64,000 nucleotides of DNA, taken from positions 243,588 through 307,587 of the forward strand of contig NZ_BPLZ01000004.1 of assembly GCF_019656335.1 (NCBI RefSeq), read 5' to 3'. A program made the position numbers and the translations under genes. The notes under the pieces are model-generated. The model saw only the letters and a list, made by a program, of their open reading frames with translations. It did no database searches and was not told where the DNA came from. Of the stretch, positions 1 through 10,360 are shown in pieces (the stretch's first letter is position 1; each line of letters starts with the position of its first letter). Source of the DNA: Pseudomonas sp. NCCP-436 (GTDB lineage Bacteria; Pseudomonadota; Gammaproteobacteria; Pseudomonadales; Pseudomonadaceae).

Positions 1-895
1 CGTTCATCCAGGAGCGCGAAGCGGGCGCAACCGGATTGCTGTAGAAGTCACTGCTGTCGATAGCCTTGTACAGCAGATCCTTCTTGGCACGGTTGATCCG
101 CTCCATGGTTTCAACACCGCCCTGTTCCTTGAGCCACTGGAACACCAGCCCCGAGAGATACCAGGAATAGGTCGCCGGGGTGTTGTACATCGAGCCGTTG
201 TCGGCAGAAATCTTGTAGTCGAGCATGGTCGGGCAACTGGCACGGGCACGGCCGAGCAGATCCTCACGGACGATCACCACCACCAGGCCGCTGGGGCCGA
301 TGTTCTTCTGCGCACCGGCGTAGATCAGGCCGAAGCGAGAAACGTCGAGCGGACGCGAAAGGATGTCCGAGGACATGTCCACCACCAGCGGCACATCGGC
401 GGTTTCCGGAATCCAGTCGAACTGCAGGCCGCCAATGGTTTCGTTGCTGCAGTAATGGACGTAGGCAGCATTGGCCGACAATTGCCAGTCGCTCTGCGCG
501 GGAATGGCGAAGTAGTCCTGCGATTTGGCGCTGGCGGCAATATTAATGGTGCCGTAACGACGGGCTTCCTCGATGGCCTTCTTCGACCAGATGCCGGTTT
601 CCACGTAGTCGGCCACGCCGCCTTCAGGCAGCAGGTTCAGCGGAATTTCGGCGAACTGCTGACTGGCGCCGCCCTGCAGGAACAGCACCCTGTAGTTATC
701 CGGCACGCCAAGCAGATCGCGCAGATCCTGTTCAGCCTGTGTGGCGATGGCGACGTACTCATCGCTGCGATGGCTCATCTCCATCACCGACAGGCCCCTG
801 CCCTGCCAGTCGAGCATCTCGGCCTGGGCTCGTTCCAGTACAGCGGTCGGCAGCGCGGCCGGGCCGGCGCAGAAGTTGAATGCTCGCTTACTCAC
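1..895 (-). CDS. serC: Phosphoserine aminotransferase (3'-truncated by window edge)
   Basis: PLP-dependent aminotransferase that converts 3-phosphohydroxypyruvate to phosphoserine in serine synthesis and also acts in pyridoxal phosphate synthesis. The protein begins MSKRAFNFCAGPAALP, the typical SerC N-terminus, and continues through the internal GGASQQF segment. The PLP-lysine motif is visible as AGAQKNIGPSG. About 298 codons are present of the roughly 360 usual; the C-terminal part lies beyond base 1. The start is taken as GTG at 895-893 because the family N-terminus begins exactly there and no ATG fits. It lies 131 bp downstream of gyrA on the same strand, the order I know from Pseudomonas (gyrA-serC). 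Confidence 0.96.
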   Translation of the reverse strand, partial: MSKRAFNFCAGPAALPTAVLERAQAEMLDWQGRGLSVMEMSHRSDEYVAIATQAEQDLRDLLGVPDNYRVLFLQGGASQQFAEIPLNLLPEGGVADYVETGIWSKKAIEEARRYGTINIAASAKSQDYFAIPAQSDWQLSANAAYVHYCSNETIGGLQFDWIPETADVPLVVDMSSDILSRPLDVSRFGLIYAGAQKNIGPSGLVVVIVREDLLGRARASCPTMLDYKISADNGSMYNTPATYSWYLSGLVFQWLKEQGGVETMERINRAKKDLLYKAIDSSDFYSNPVAPASRSWMN

Positions 896-1026
896 GTCAG
901 TCTCTCTCAAGATCGATGCCTGGCGAGCCCTGCCGGACAGGGCTCGCAAATGTCTGCCGCCGGGAAGCCCCGGCCCGGCGCTGCGACGCAAGACGGCGAG
1001 CCGACGGCTGCCGCCCTGGCCAAGCC

Positions 1027-3789
1027 TTACTCCTCTTCGCTACCCTGAGCGGCCTCGCCCTGCACATCATCGGCTGCATTCGCGACACTCTCGCCTGCCT
1101 CTTCGGCAGGCAGCTCGTCGTCACTGCGACTGGGCTCCTGAACACGCTCCAGCCCCACCAGGGTCTCATCCTTGGCCAGTCGAATCAGCGTCACGCCCTG
1201 GGTGTTGCGGCCGGAGACGGAGACCTCATCGACACGGGTACGCACCAACGTGCCCTGATCCGAAATCAGCATGATTTCCTCGCCATCCTGCACCTGGATG
1301 GCGCCCACCAACTTGCCGTTACGTTCGCTGGTGACCATGGCAATCACGCCCTGACCACCGCGCCCACGACGGGGGAACTTGCCCAGCGGAGTGCGCTTGC
1401 CATAGCCGCGCTCGGAAGCAGTGAGGATCTGCGCACCGGATTCGGGAATCAGCATGGAAATCAGCTGCTGGCCCTGGCCCAGGCGCATGCCACGTACGCC
1501 ACGGGCGCTGCGGCCCATGGTACGCACCTTGCTCTCGGCGAAGCGGATCACCTTGCCGGCGTCGGAGAACAGCATCACCTCCTTGGAGCCGTCGGTAATG
1601 GCCGCCGCGATCAGGGTGTCACCCTCTTCCAGCTTCAGCGCGATGAGACCCGCGCTGCGCGGACGGCTGAACTGGATCAGCGGAGTTTTCTTCACGGTAC
1701 CGAATGCGGTGGCCATGAAGATGTAGGCACCAGTAGGCTCAGCGTTCAGCTCCGGGGTATCGCCGTCGGCCTCTTCGACCTCTTCAGCCTCGAGCACTTC
1801 GCCCTCGATTACCGCCCCTTCGTTCTCGTCCAGATCGTCTTCATCGCCACCACTTTGCTGCAAGGCTTCAAGATCGATCTGCAACATCGCGGTGATGCGC
1901 TCGCCCTCATCAAGCGGCAACAGGTTGACCAACGGCCGGCCACGCGCAGTACGCGAGGCCTCGGGAATTTCGAAGGTGCGCAGCCAGTACACCTTGCCCT
2001 TGCTGGAGAACAGCAGCAGCGTGGCATGACTGTTGGCTACCAGCAGGTGCTCGACGTAGTCCTCGTCCTTCACACCGGTAGCCGACTTGCCTTTGCCGCC
2101 ACGACGCTGCGCTTCATAGGCAGCCAGAGGCTGACTCTTGGCATAGCCGCCGTGGGAGATGGTGACGACACGCTCTTCCTCAGTGATCAGGTCAGCAATG
2201 GTCAGATCCTGACGCGAAGCAATGATCTCGGTGCGGCGCTCATCGCCGAATTCGGCCTTGACCTTCTCCAGCTCTTCGCGGATCACTTCCATCAGCCGCT
2301 CGGGGCTGGTGAGGATACGGATCAACTCGCCGATCTGGGTGAGGATTTCCTGGTATTCGGCCAGCAGTTTCTCGTGCTCCAGACCGGTCAGACGGTGCAG
2401 ACGCAGTTCGAGGATGGCCTGGGCCTGCTCGGGAGACAGATAGTACTTGCCGTCACGCAGGCCATACTGCTCATCAAGCCCTTCCGGACGGCAAGCCTCG
2501 GCTCCGGCGCGCTCAACCATGGCTTCCACGGCACTGGATTCCCAGGCGGTGGCGATCAGGCGCTCCTTGGCTTCAGCCGGGGTCGGCGAGCTCTTGATCA
2601 GCTCGATCACCGGGTCGATATTGGACAGCGCGACAGCCTGACCCTCCAGGATATGACCGCGCTCACGGGCCTTACGCAGTTCGTAGACGGTACGCCGGGT
2701 CACCACTTCGCGGCGGTGACGGACGAATACCTCAAGCATTTCCTTGAGGTTCAGCGTCCTGGGCTGACCATCGACCAGCGCCACCACGTTGATGCCGAAC
2801 ACACTCTGCATCTGGGTCTGGGCATAGAGATTGTTCAGCACCACGTCCGGCACTTCGCCACGACGCAGCTCAATCACCACGCGCATGCCGTCCTTGTCGG
2901 ACTCGTCACGCAGCTCGGTGATGCCCTCGATTTTCTTCTCTTTCACCAACTCGGCGATCTTCTCGATCAGTCGCGCCTTGTTCAGCTGGTACGGCAGCTC
3001 AGTGATTACCAGTTGCTGGCGGTTACCGGTCTTGTCAATGTCCTCGATCTCGACGCGGGCGCGCACGTAGATGCGACCACGACCGGTACGGTAGGCCTCG
3101 ATGATGCCGGCACGGCCGTTGATGATGCCGGCCGTGGGGAAATCGGGGCCCGGAATGTATTGCATCAGCTCGTCAACGGTCAGCTCGGAGTTGTCGATCA
3201 GTGCCAGGCAGCCGTCGATCACCTCGCTGAGGTTGTGCGGCGGAATATTGGTGGCCATACCCACAGCAATGCCGCTGGAACCGTTGACCAGCAGGTTGGG
3301 AATCTTGGTCGGCAGGACTTCAGGAATCTGCAACGAACCGTCGTAGTTGGGCACCCAGTCGACGGTTTCCTTGTCCAGATCGGCCAGCAATTCATGGGCC
3401 AGACGCGTGCGACGCACCTCGGTGTATCGCATGGCCGCTGCGGAGTCGCCGTCCACCGAACCAAAGTTACCCTGGCCGTCCACCAGCAGGTAACGCAGCG
3501 AGAAGGGCTGCGCCATGCGCACGATGGTGTCGTACACCGCCGAGTCACCATGCGGGTGGTATTTACCGATCACGTCGCCGACCACGCGGGCCGACTTGAG
3601 GTAAGGCTTGTTCCAGTCGTTGCCCAGCTCGCTCATTGCATAGAGCACGCGACGGTGCACCGGCTTCAAGCCATCACGCGCATCCGGCAGAGCCCGGCCG
3701 ACGATCACGCTCATGGCGTAGTCGAGGTAGGACTGTTTCAGCTCGTCTTCGATATTGACCGGGAGAATTTCTTTGGCCAGTTCGCCCAT
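1027..3789 (-). CDS. gyrA: DNA gyrase subunit A
   Basis: Catalytic breakage-reunion subunit of DNA gyrase, 920 residues, cytoplasmic. It starts [18 protein letters not shown]. An in-frame upstream ATG at 3894 would add 35 unlikely residues, whereas ATG 3789 has AAAGGAACC about ten bases upstream. The winged-helix/tower core contains the quinolone-resistance region ([10 protein letters not shown], Ser83 and Asp87) and the catalytic Tyr122 in AAAMRYTE. The C-terminal beta-pinwheel contains the GyrA box region (QRRGGKGK) and a strongly acidic insert ([10 protein letters not shown] onward) also typical of pseudomonads. Ser83/Asp87 are the residues usually associated with quinolone sensitivity. 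I recall Thr83 in P. aeruginosa. The last residues are acidic (QGSEEE). Confidence 0.98.
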   Translation of the reverse strand: MGELAKEILPVNIEDELKQSYLDYAMSVIVGRALPDARDGLKPVHRRVLYAMSELGNDWNKPYLKSARVVGDVIGKYHPHGDSAVYDTIVRMAQPFSLRYLLVDGQGNFGSVDGDSAAAMRYTEVRRTRLAHELLADLDKETVDWVPNYDGSLQIPEVLPTKIPNLLVNGSSGIAVGMATNIPPHNLSEVIDGCLALIDNSELTVDELMQYIPGPDFPTAGIINGRAGIIEAYRTGRGRIYVRARVEIEDIDKTGNRQQLVITELPYQLNKARLIEKIAELVKEKKIEGITELRDESDKDGMRVVIELRRGEVPDVVLNNLYAQTQMQSVFGINVVALVDGQPRTLNLKEMLEVFVRHRREVVTRRTVYELRKARERGHILEGQAVALSNIDPVIELIKSSPTPAEAKERLIATAWESSAVEAMVERAGAEACRPEGLDEQYGLRDGKYYLSPEQAQAILELRLHRLTGLEHEKLLAEYQEILTQIGELIRILTSPERLMEVIREELEKVKAEFGDERRTEIIASRQDLTIADLITEEERVVTISHGGYAKSQPLAAYEAQRRGGKGKSATGVKDEDYVEHLLVANSHATLLLFSSKGKVYWLRTFEIPEASRTARGRPLVNLLPLDEGERITAMLQIDLEALQQSGGDEDDLDENEGAVIEGEVLEAEEVEEADGDTPELNAEPTGAYIFMATAFGTVKKTPLIQFSRPRSAGLIALKLEEGDTLIAAAITDGSKEVMLFSDAGKVIRFAESKVRTMGRSARGVRGMRLGQGQQLISMLIPESGAQILTASERGYGKRTPLGKFPRRGRGGQGVIAMVTSERNGKLVGAIQVQDGEEIMLISDQGTLVRTRVDEVSVSGRNTQGVTLIRLAKDETLVGLERVQEPSRSDDELPAEEAGESVANAADDVQGEAAQGSEEE

Positions 3790-4213
3790 GAGAAGCCTGG
3801 TTCCTTTTTCTGATGAAACCCCGCGCCATTCTTCCTGAACGCTGCGAGGCTCGCCGCCATGACCTCGGGTCATTGGCGACTCACGACAAATCAACGAGTT
3901 ATGCCACGATTCAATGCATAAAAGGCGACCGCAACCAGCCCCCTTGAAAACTGCCGGAGCTTACCACAAAGCGTGCCGCGCACCTACCCCATGGCCTTCA
4001 GCCGCCATACTACGCAAGCCGCGACCCAGCCCAGGTCGTAGCTGACAGTTCCAAGTGTCCCCGAGTGCACATCCCTACGCCCCGCAGGAACCTCAACCTC
4101 GCGACGAAGTAAGAGTCGTCAGCCCGACGCCTCGACGCTCCAGGGTTCATGCCATCGCGGTTCACCTATACACTGGCGCCCTTTAGCCCGTTCACGCCAC
4201 AGGCTTGCGCCCC
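3790..4213. other. Intergenic region between gyrA and mtaD
   Basis: This 424-bp divergent intergenic region holds the leaders of gyrA (minus) and mtaD (plus). A possible -10 element TATACA is at 4167-4172, with an imperfect TTCATG (4146-4151) 15 bp upstream. I see no convincing gene or remnant in either strand. In several Pseudomonas genomes mtnA lies near here, but no MtnA-like peptide was recognised. Confidence 0.5.
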
Positions 4214-5533
4214 ATGCCCGACTCACCGCTCGATCTGCTGCTGCTTCCCACCTGGCTGGTGCCGGTAGAGCCTTCCGCCGTGGTGCTGCGCGACCATGCA
4301 CTAGGTATCCGCAACGGTCAGATTGCACTGATCGCCCCACGGGCCGAGGCGCTACGCCAGTCAGCCCGGGAAATCCGCGAACTGCCGGAGTGCCTGCTGG
4401 CTCCAGGCCTGGTCAACGCCCACGGCCATGCTGCCATGACTCTGCTGCGCGGTATTGCCGACGACCTGCCACTGATGAGCTGGCTGCATGAGCATATCTG
4501 GCCAGCCGAACACCGCTGGGTCGACGAGAATTTCGTCCGCGACGGCACCAGCCTGGCCATCGCCGAGCAGATTCGCGGCGGTATCAGCTGCTTTGCCGAC
4601 ATGTACTTTCACCCGCAGATCGCTGCACGTTGCGTGCACGATGCCGGCATACGGGCCCAGATCACCATTCCGGTTCTCGACTTCCCCGTGCCCGGCGCAC
4701 TTAACCCGGCCGAGTCCTTGCGCAAGGGCCTGCAACTGTTTGACGACCTGAAGCAGCATCCTCGCATCCGCATCGCTTTCGGCCCGCACGCACCCTATAC
4801 GGTGCCCGACGCAGTACTGGAGGAAATCCGGATACTGGCCGACGAACTGGATGCCGGTATCCAGATGCACGTACACGAGACAGCCCGTGAAGTGCAGGAC
4901 AGCCTGCAACAGCACAGTCAGCGCCCACTGGCCCGACTGGCAAATCTCGGCCTGCTGAGCCCGCGCTTTCAGGCCGTACACATGACCCAGATAGAAGATG
5001 AGGATCTGGCTCTGCTGGTCGAACACAATTGCAGCGTCATCCACTGCCCTGAGTCCAATCTCAAGTTGGCCAGCGGTTTCTGCCCGGTGGAGCGCCTCTG
5101 GCAGGCTGGCGTCAACGTTGCCATCGGCACCGACGGTGCTGCCAGCAACAACGACCTTGACCTGCTGGGAGAAACCCGTACCGCCGCACTACTGGCCAAG
5201 GCCGTTGCCGGCTCCGCCACGGCGCTCAATGCCCACTCAGCGCTGCGCATGGCTACCCTTAACGGTGCCCGCGCACTGGGTCTGGACAATCTGATAGGCT
5301 CGCTGGAAGTGGGCAAACTGGCGGATCTGGTAGCCTTCGACCTATCCGGTCTGGCACAGCAACCGGTCTACGATCCTGTCTCGCAGCTGCTCTACGCCAG
5401 CAGTCGCGACTGCGTAAAACACCTCTGGGTCGGCGGCCGACAGCTATTGGACGAACGCCGCCTGACCCGCATGGACGAGACGGCCCTGATTGCCCGGGCG
5501 CGCGCCTGGGGTGAACGGATCGCCAGCCAATGA
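4214..5533 (+). CDS. mtaD: 5-methylthioadenosine / S-adenosylhomocysteine deaminase (TRZ/ATZ amidohydrolase)
   Basis: Zinc amidohydrolase of 439 residues that deaminates methylthioadenosine (to methylthioinosine) and/or S-adenosylhomocysteine. It carries the amidohydrolase metal motif VNAHGHAAM near residues 70-78, the central GPHAPYT and HVHETAREV segments, the [10 protein letters not shown] histidine and the late [10 protein letters not shown] aspartate. The start is placed at ATG 4214; an in-frame TTG at 4205 is less likely. The gene is followed after about 140 bp by ubiG on the same strand, the arrangement I know in Pseudomonas. The MTA versus SAH preference cannot be read from sequence. 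No mtnA or mtnP is in this window, so the downstream fate of methylthioinosine is not visible here. Confidence 0.9.
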   Translation: MPDSPLDLLLLPTWLVPVEPSAVVLRDHALGIRNGQIALIAPRAEALRQSAREIRELPECLLAPGLVNAHGHAAMTLLRGIADDLPLMSWLHEHIWPAEHRWVDENFVRDGTSLAIAEQIRGGISCFADMYFHPQIAARCVHDAGIRAQITIPVLDFPVPGALNPAESLRKGLQLFDDLKQHPRIRIAFGPHAPYTVPDAVLEEIRILADELDAGIQMHVHETAREVQDSLQQHSQRPLARLANLGLLSPRFQAVHMTQIEDEDLALLVEHNCSVIHCPESNLKLASGFCPVERLWQAGVNVAIGTDGAASNNDLDLLGETRTAALLAKAVAGSATALNAHSALRMATLNGARALGLDNLIGSLEVGKLADLVAFDLSGLAQQPVYDPVSQLLYASSRDCVKHLWVGGRQLLDERRLTRMDETALIARARAWGERIASQ

Positions 5534-5673
5534 CCCGACAACAGCAACGCACGGTGACAGCCAGCGTCCTGCGACAAACTGACATATATTGATCCAGCCC
5601 GCGCCGCCCCACACCGGGCGCCAAACTGGCAACATGGCGCGATACGCTTTTCCTGCTTTTAAAAGAGATGCTT

Positions 5674-6372
5674 ATGAGCAATGTGGACCGCGCCGAAATC
5701 GCCAAATTCGAGGCACTGGCACACCGTTGGTGGGATCGCGAAAGCGAGTTCAAGCCCCTTCACGACATTAACCCTCTGCGGGTCAACTGGATCGACGAGC
5801 GTATCGGCCTGGCCGGCAAACGAGTGCTCGACGTTGGCTGCGGCGGCGGCATTCTCAGCGAGGCCATGGCCCTGCGCGGGGCTCAGGTAACTGGTATCGA
5901 CATGGGCGAGGCACCGCTCTCGGTGGCCCGACTGCACCAGTTGGAATCCGGGGTTGAGGTGGAGTACCGGCAGGTCACCGCCGAGGAGCTGGCCGAGGAA
6001 ATGCCTGGCCAGTTCGACGTGGTTACCTGCCTGGAAATGCTTGAGCACGTGCCCGATCCGGCCTCGGTAATCCGGGCCTGCCACAGGCTGGTCAAACCCG
6101 GCGGCCAGGTATTTTTCTCCACGATCAACCGCAACCCGAAATCCTACCTGTTTGCGGTAATCGGAGCCGAATACATCCTGCGCCTGTTGCCACGCGGCAC
6201 ACATGACTTCAAGAAGTTCATCCGCCCCTCCGAACTGGGCGCCTGGAGCCGCGCTGCCGGACTGGAGGTCAAGGACATCATCGGCCTGACCTACAACCCG
6301 CTGACCAGGCACTACAGGCTGGAAGCCGATGTCGACGTCAACTACATGATTCAGACACTGAGAAAAGACTGA
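5674..6372 (+). CDS. ubiG: Ubiquinone biosynthesis O-methyltransferase
   Basis: SAM-dependent methyltransferase performing both O-methylation steps of ubiquinone synthesis, 232 residues. It shows the UbiG N-terminal signature [15 protein letters not shown] and the motif I SAM loop VLDVGCGGG. The acidic residue binding the SAM ribose is in VTGIDMGE, and the family segment [12 protein letters not shown] follows. ATG 5674 is preferred over ATG 5668 because AAAAGAG sits eight to ten bases upstream. Its stop codon overlaps the mupP start by one base (TGATG), so the two are translationally coupled. Confidence 0.97.
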   Translation: MSNVDRAEIAKFEALAHRWWDRESEFKPLHDINPLRVNWIDERIGLAGKRVLDVGCGGGILSEAMALRGAQVTGIDMGEAPLSVARLHQLESGVEVEYRQVTAEELAEEMPGQFDVVTCLEMLEHVPDPASVIRACHRLVKPGGQVFFSTINRNPKSYLFAVIGAEYILRLLPRGTHDFKKFIRPSELGAWSRAAGLEVKDIIGLTYNPLTRHYRLEADVDVNYMIQTLRKD

Positions 6373-7043
6373 TGCGCCTACGTGCTGTACTGTTCGACAT
6401 GGACGGCACCCTGCTGGACTCGGCGCCGGACTTCATCGCCATCACCCAGGCCATGCGCAGCGAGCGCGGCCTGCCGCGGCTGCCAGACAAAACCATCCGC
6501 GATCAGGTTTCCGGCGGTGCCCGTGCCATGGTGGCCTGCGCCTTCGATGCGGCACCGGACTCCGCCGATTTCGAAGCGCTGCGGCTGGAATTCCTTGAGC
6601 GCTACCAGGCTCATTGCGCAGTTTTCACCCAGCCCTTCGACGGCATCGAGCAACTGCTGACTGATATCGAGCAGGCCGGCCTGCTCTGGGGCGTGGCCAC
6701 CAACAAACCGCTGCGCTATGCCGAACCGATCATGCAGCAGCTTGGCCTGGCCGAACGCTCGGCAGTACTGGTCTGCCCTGATCATGTCGAACGAAGCAAA
6801 CCCGCTCCGGACATGCTGCTGCTCGCCTGCGAGCAGATGGGCGTGCAACCGGAGCAGGTGCTGTTCATCGGTGACGATGCCCGCGACATCGACTCCGGAC
6901 GCGCCGCTGGCTGCCGTACCGCTGCGGTAAGCTATGGTTATATCCATCCTGAGGACAACCCGCGTAACTGGGGTGCCGACGTGGTCGTTGATCAGCCTCA
7001 CGAACTGCGTGCGGTTATTGACCGCGCCCTGTGCAGCTGCTGA
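6372..7043 (+). CDS. mupP: N-acetylmuramic acid 6-phosphate phosphatase (HAD family, phosphoglycolate phosphatase-like)
   Basis: HAD hydrolase of 223 residues with motif [11 protein letters not shown] at residues 8-17, a cap domain, motif II in GVATNKP, motif III lysine in RSKPAPDM and motif [10 protein letters not shown]. Position directly after ubiG and before a YciK-type SDR matches the Pseudomonas locus where the enzyme was characterised as MupP. MupP dephosphorylates MurNAc-6-P in the AnmK-MupP-AmgK-MurU cell wall recycling route that bypasses de novo synthesis. HAD sequence alone does not separate it from phosphoglycolate phosphatase (Gph); the assignment rests on synteny. Confidence 0.85.
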   Translation: MRLRAVLFDMDGTLLDSAPDFIAITQAMRSERGLPRLPDKTIRDQVSGGARAMVACAFDAAPDSADFEALRLEFLERYQAHCAVFTQPFDGIEQLLTDIEQAGLLWGVATNKPLRYAEPIMQQLGLAERSAVLVCPDHVERSKPAPDMLLLACEQMGVQPEQVLFIGDDARDIDSGRAAGCRTAAVSYGYIHPEDNPRNWGADVVVDQPHELRAVIDRALCSC

Positions 7044-7069
7044 GGCACTGCTACATATTGTTGTTCGAC

Positions 7070-7092
7070 GCCTGCCAGCCTGGATGGCAGGC
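7070..7092 (+). other. Intercistronic hairpin between mupP and yciK
   Basis: GCCTGCCA (7070-7077) pairs perfectly with TGGCAGGC (7085-7092) across a seven-base loop. It sits just before the AAGGAG ribosome site of yciK and has no T-run, so it is more likely an mRNA-processing or translation-modulating structure than a terminator. Confidence 0.5.
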
Positions 7093-7109
7093 TCCGAAGG
7101 AGAAAATGC

Positions 7110-7850
7110 ATGTTCGATTACAGTGCCCGCCCGGATCTGCTTAAGGGTCGGGTCATCCTGGTCACCGGTGCCGGTCGTGGCATCGGTGCTGCCGCCGCCA
7201 AAACTTTCGCCGCCCATGGCGCCACCGTCCTGCTACTGGGCAAGACCGAAGCCAACCTGAGCCAGATCTACGACGAGATCGAGGCAGCCGGCCATCCGCA
7301 ACCGGTGGTCATTCCCTTCAATCTGGAAACCGCCCTGCCGCACCAGTACGACGAACTGGCGGTGATGATCGAGAACGAGTTCGGTCGCCTCGACGGCCTG
7401 CTGCACAACGCCTCGATCCTCGGCCCGCGCACACCGCTGGAACAGCTTTCGGGCGACAACTTCATGCGCGTAATGCATGTGAACGTCAACGCCATGTTCA
7501 TGCTCAGCAGTACTCTGCTGCCGCTGCTCAAGCTTTCCGAAGATGCCTCGGTGGTCTTCACCTCCAGCAGTGTGGGTAGAAAAGGCCGTGCTTACTGGGG
7601 GGCCTACGCGGTATCCAAATTCGCCACCGAAGGACTGATGCAGGTGATGGCCGACGAGCTGGACGGAATCAGTAACGTGCGCGCCAACAGCGTCAACCCG
7701 GGCGCCACCCGCACAGCCATGCGCGCTCAGGCCTATCCGGGTGAAAATCCGGCATCCAGACCGTTACCGGAAGAGATCATGCCGGTCTATCTCTATCTCA
7801 TGGGCCCGGACAGCAAGAACGTCAACGGCCAGGCTCTGGACGCCCAGTAG
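7110..7850 (+). CDS. yciK: YciK-family short-chain dehydrogenase/reductase
   Basis: Classical SDR of 246 residues. The NAD(P)-binding TGAGRGIG lies at about residues 19-26, HNAS replaces the usual NNAG, the catalytic Ser is in FTSSSVGRKG, and the Tyr-Lys pair is in YWGAYAVSKFA. The C-terminus (PVYLYLMGPDSKNVNGQALDAQ) fits the YciK group. GAAGGAG precedes the start by about seven bases. The physiological substrate of YciK is not established to my knowledge. Its place behind ubiG-mupP suggests co-transcription rather than a pathway link. Confidence 0.88.
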   Translation: MFDYSARPDLLKGRVILVTGAGRGIGAAAAKTFAAHGATVLLLGKTEANLSQIYDEIEAAGHPQPVVIPFNLETALPHQYDELAVMIENEFGRLDGLLHNASILGPRTPLEQLSGDNFMRVMHVNVNAMFMLSSTLLPLLKLSEDASVVFTSSSVGRKGRAYWGAYAVSKFATEGLMQVMADELDGISNVRANSVNPGATRTAMRAQAYPGENPASRPLPEEIMPVYLYLMGPDSKNVNGQALDAQ

Positions 7851-7856
7851 GATGCC

Positions 7857-7881
7857 CGCCCCGGGGTATAGCTCCGGGGCG
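7857..7881 (+). terminator. GC hairpin after yciK
   Basis: CGCCCCGG (7857-7864) and CCGGGGCG (7874-7881) form a perfect 8-bp stem with a nine-base loop, seven bases after the yciK stop. There is no T-tract, so termination strength is uncertain. Confidence 0.5.
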
Positions 7882-8077
7882 TCGGAAATCCGCCACCTCC
7901 CCAAGCTGACAGAAGCATTCGCCATTATCAGCGTCAGACAACCGGCGACATCTCTGCTGAAATCCTAAAGTCAAAAAATAACCAATTGATTTAAAAGGAT
8001 TTTTTATAAAAAAATAGCCTGGCATGGATTTCGCTAACCCCTCTTTGTCGCATTATCGCGTCAGAGGTTTAGCAACC

Positions 8078-9001
8078 ATGGTTCCCCCCAGCCGTTCCAA
8101 CACCATCGACTTCGACAGCGCCAGGCTGCAGCGTCTCGGCCTCGGCAGCACCTGCCATCTGCCCCTACAGGTCAACAGCCTGGCAGAACTGCGGCACTTG
8201 CTGGGCCTGCAGTTGCAGACCAGCCTGGAGGTCGAGCGCATTCTTACTCTGTTCTTCACCGGCGTGCAGCGTCTGGTGCCACTGGATGCGCTGGCCTATC
8301 TGCACCCCGTACAGGACGTGCGGCTGGAGCTGGGTGAGCGCGCCAGTCATTCGGCCAGCTATCGCCTGAGCCACGAAGGAGAGTATCTCGGCGAGCTGAT
8401 CTTCCGCCGCCAAAAACGCTTCAGCGAGCAAGAGCTCGCCCAGCTGGAATCCCTGCTGGCCAGCCTGCTGTACCCTCTGCGCAATGCCTTGCTCTACCGA
8501 AGCGCCCTGCAGAGCGCTCTGCGCGACCCCTTGACCAATGCCGGCAATCGCATTGCCATGGATCAGGCTCTGCAGCGTGAAGTGGATCTGGCGCGACGAA
8601 ACCTGCATCCACTGTCATTGCTGATGGTGGATATCGATCACTTTAAATCGATCAACGACAGCTACGGCCACGCAATGGGCGATGAAGTACTCAAGGCCAT
8701 TGCTCAGACGCTGAAAAGCCAGTTGCGCAACATCGACATGGTGTTCCGCTATGGCGGTGAGGAGTTTCTGATACTGCTTTCCGGAACCAGCCGGGAGGGC
8801 GCAGCCCTGGTGGGCGAACGCCTTCGCATGGCGGCAATGCAGATGCAGGACAAACACCCGGAATTGCCGGAGGTATCCATCAGCCTGGGCTGCGCCAGCC
8901 TGCTGCCGGGCGAGTCCGCCGACAGCCTGCTGCGCCGCGCCGACATGGCCCTCTACGTGGCCAAGCGCGAAGGGCGCAACCGCCTGACCATGGCCGGCTA
9001 A
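8078..9001 (+). CDS. GGDEF-domain diguanylate cyclase
   Basis: Soluble protein of 307 residues: an N-terminal region of about 140 residues resembling a degenerate GAF-type sensor, then a GGDEF domain. The active-site loop is GGEEF at residues 226-230. The RxxD inhibitory site (RNID) lies exactly five residues upstream, as in feedback-inhibited c-di-GMP synthases. DPLTNAGNR and DIDHFKSINDSYGH give the conserved metal and GTP-binding parts. ATG 8078 has AGAGG ten bases upstream; an in-frame ATG at 8024 would add 18 residues but lacks a good ribosome site. The leader (7970-8020) is very AT-rich. The location before rluB matches the GGDEF gene I recall at this position in P. aeruginosa. Confidence 0.9.
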   Translation: MVPPSRSNTIDFDSARLQRLGLGSTCHLPLQVNSLAELRHLLGLQLQTSLEVERILTLFFTGVQRLVPLDALAYLHPVQDVRLELGERASHSASYRLSHEGEYLGELIFRRQKRFSEQELAQLESLLASLLYPLRNALLYRSALQSALRDPLTNAGNRIAMDQALQREVDLARRNLHPLSLLMVDIDHFKSINDSYGHAMGDEVLKAIAQTLKSQLRNIDMVFRYGGEEFLILLSGTSREGAALVGERLRMAAMQMQDKHPELPEVSISLGCASLLPGESADSLLRRADMALYVAKREGRNRLTMAG

Positions 9002-9020
9002 ACGCCGGCCGTATCTGGCC

Positions 9021-10115
9021 TCAGCGCTTGCGGCCGAATCCCGGACGCTGTCCCTCGCCTGCCGGCGGACGCTTGCCAGACGGCAGCGGACGCGGCTTGC
9101 GCGCCGGTCGATCGGCCACTTCCACGGCAGGACGCGGCTGACGCTTCTTCACATCCGCCGGACGCTCGGCGACCGGAGTACCACGCCCACTGCCACGTCG
9201 CTCCCCAGTCTCCCCCCGCGCGGCACGAGGTTCGTCTTTGGCAGGACGCAAAACGCGCTTGCCACGGCCTTCCACCGGCTTGGCCGATTTGCGCTGCAAA
9301 CGATCGAGCTTCTCACGCAGTTTTTCCTTCATCACGGGCAACGGCTGCGGTGCCAACCCGACCTCTGCACTGAGAATGTCTACCTCGCGCTGATCCATCT
9401 CGCGCCAGCGGCCCATGGTCAGCTCCGAAGTGAGGAACACCGGACCGAAGCGTACGCGCTTGAGACGACTGACCACCAGGCCCTGGGACTCCCACAAGCG
9501 GCGCACTTCGCGGTTACGCCCCTCCATCACCACACAGTGATACCAGCGGTTGAGTCCCTCGCCGCCCGGTGCTTCCTTGATGTCGGTAAAACGGGCAGGA
9601 CCGTCTTCGAGCATCACCCCGTTCTTGAGGTTCTCCAGCATTTCCTCGGTGACCTCCCCGCGCACACGTACCGCGTATTCGCGATCCATCTGGTAGGACG
9701 GGTGCATCAGACGGTTGGCCAGTTCCCCGTCAGTGGTGAACAGCAGCAAGCCGGTGGTATTGATGTCCAGGCGACCGATATTGATCCAGCGGCCCTCGCG
9801 CGGGTGCGGCAGACGGTCAAACACCGTTGGCCGGCCCTCCGGATCGTCACGAGTGCAGATCTCGCCGTCCGGCTTGTTGTAGATCAGCACGCGGCGCACC
9901 GTAGCGGTGATTTCCTCGCGCTTGAGCAGACGCCCGTCGAGCGCGATGGCATCCTGGCTGACGACGCGCTGGCCCAGAGCAGCAGGCACACCATTGACCT
10001 TTACACGGCCTTCGCCGATCCAGGCCTCGATCTCGCGGCGCGAGCCCAGGCCCATGCGGGCCAGGACCTTCTGCAGTTTTTCGCCCACTGGGCGCTGGAG
10101 TTCATGCTCGGTCAT
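9021..10115 (-). CDS. rluB: 23S rRNA pseudouridine(2605) synthase
   Basis: RluB/RsuA-family pseudouridine synthase, 364 residues. An N-terminal S4 RNA-binding domain ([18 protein letters not shown]) is followed by the catalytic domain with the aspartate in [12 protein letters not shown] and the family segment [15 protein letters not shown]. The last roughly 110 residues are a low-complexity basic tail rich in Arg, Lys and Pro, as in other Pseudomonas RluB proteins, probably aiding rRNA contact. ATG 10115 has GGAGGTG at good spacing; an in-frame start 30 bases upstream is less likely. It is convergent with the preceding GGDEF gene, 19 bp apart. Confidence 0.95.
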   Translation of the reverse strand: MTEHELQRPVGEKLQKVLARMGLGSRREIEAWIGEGRVKVNGVPAALGQRVVSQDAIALDGRLLKREEITATVRRVLIYNKPDGEICTRDDPEGRPTVFDRLPHPREGRWINIGRLDINTTGLLLFTTDGELANRLMHPSYQMDREYAVRVRGEVTEEMLENLKNGVMLEDGPARFTDIKEAPGGEGLNRWYHCVVMEGRNREVRRLWESQGLVVSRLKRVRFGPVFLTSELTMGRWREMDQREVDILSAEVGLAPQPLPVMKEKLREKLDRLQRKSAKPVEGRGKRVLRPAKDEPRAARGETGERRGSGRGTPVAERPADVKKRQPRPAVEVADRPARKPRPLPSGKRPPAGEGQRPGFGRKR

Positions 10116-10264
10116 CGTGGGCACCTCCCGGTGTAGTAAAGGCATGATTCATGGCGCGCGCATCATACGCGCAGTCAGCATCATAGGGTAGACGAGCCTT
10201 GGCCGGGGCGACGCCACAAGCAGTGAATATTGCATCAGGGCGTCCCGGCGCAGCACCACGAACC

Positions 10265-10277
10265 TACTACTTTAGTA
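10265..10277 (+). promoter_or_regulatory. TACTA-CTT-TAGTA palindrome upstream of the CXXCW gene and erbR
   Basis: A perfect 5-3-5 inverted repeat (TACTA 10265-10269, TAGTA 10273-10277) lies 84 bp before the start of the rhodanese-like gene. The TAGT half-site recurs upstream of exaA/pedF (14233 and 14244). LuxR/NarL-type response regulators such as the ErbR encoded here bind short inverted repeats, so this may be an operator; that is inference. Confidence 0.4.
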
Positions 10278-10360
10278 CCGGTTTTGCTCACCAATGTAGA
10301 ATTCCCAAGCCTGCGACCATCGCCTGTAATACCGGGACAACAATAAGTAGAGACCGTGCC

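Noticed and set aside
880..3813. 977-codon open frame antisense to gyrA
   Set aside because: It is the GC-rich shadow of gyrA in the opposite strand; it has no family features, while gyrA is unmistakable.
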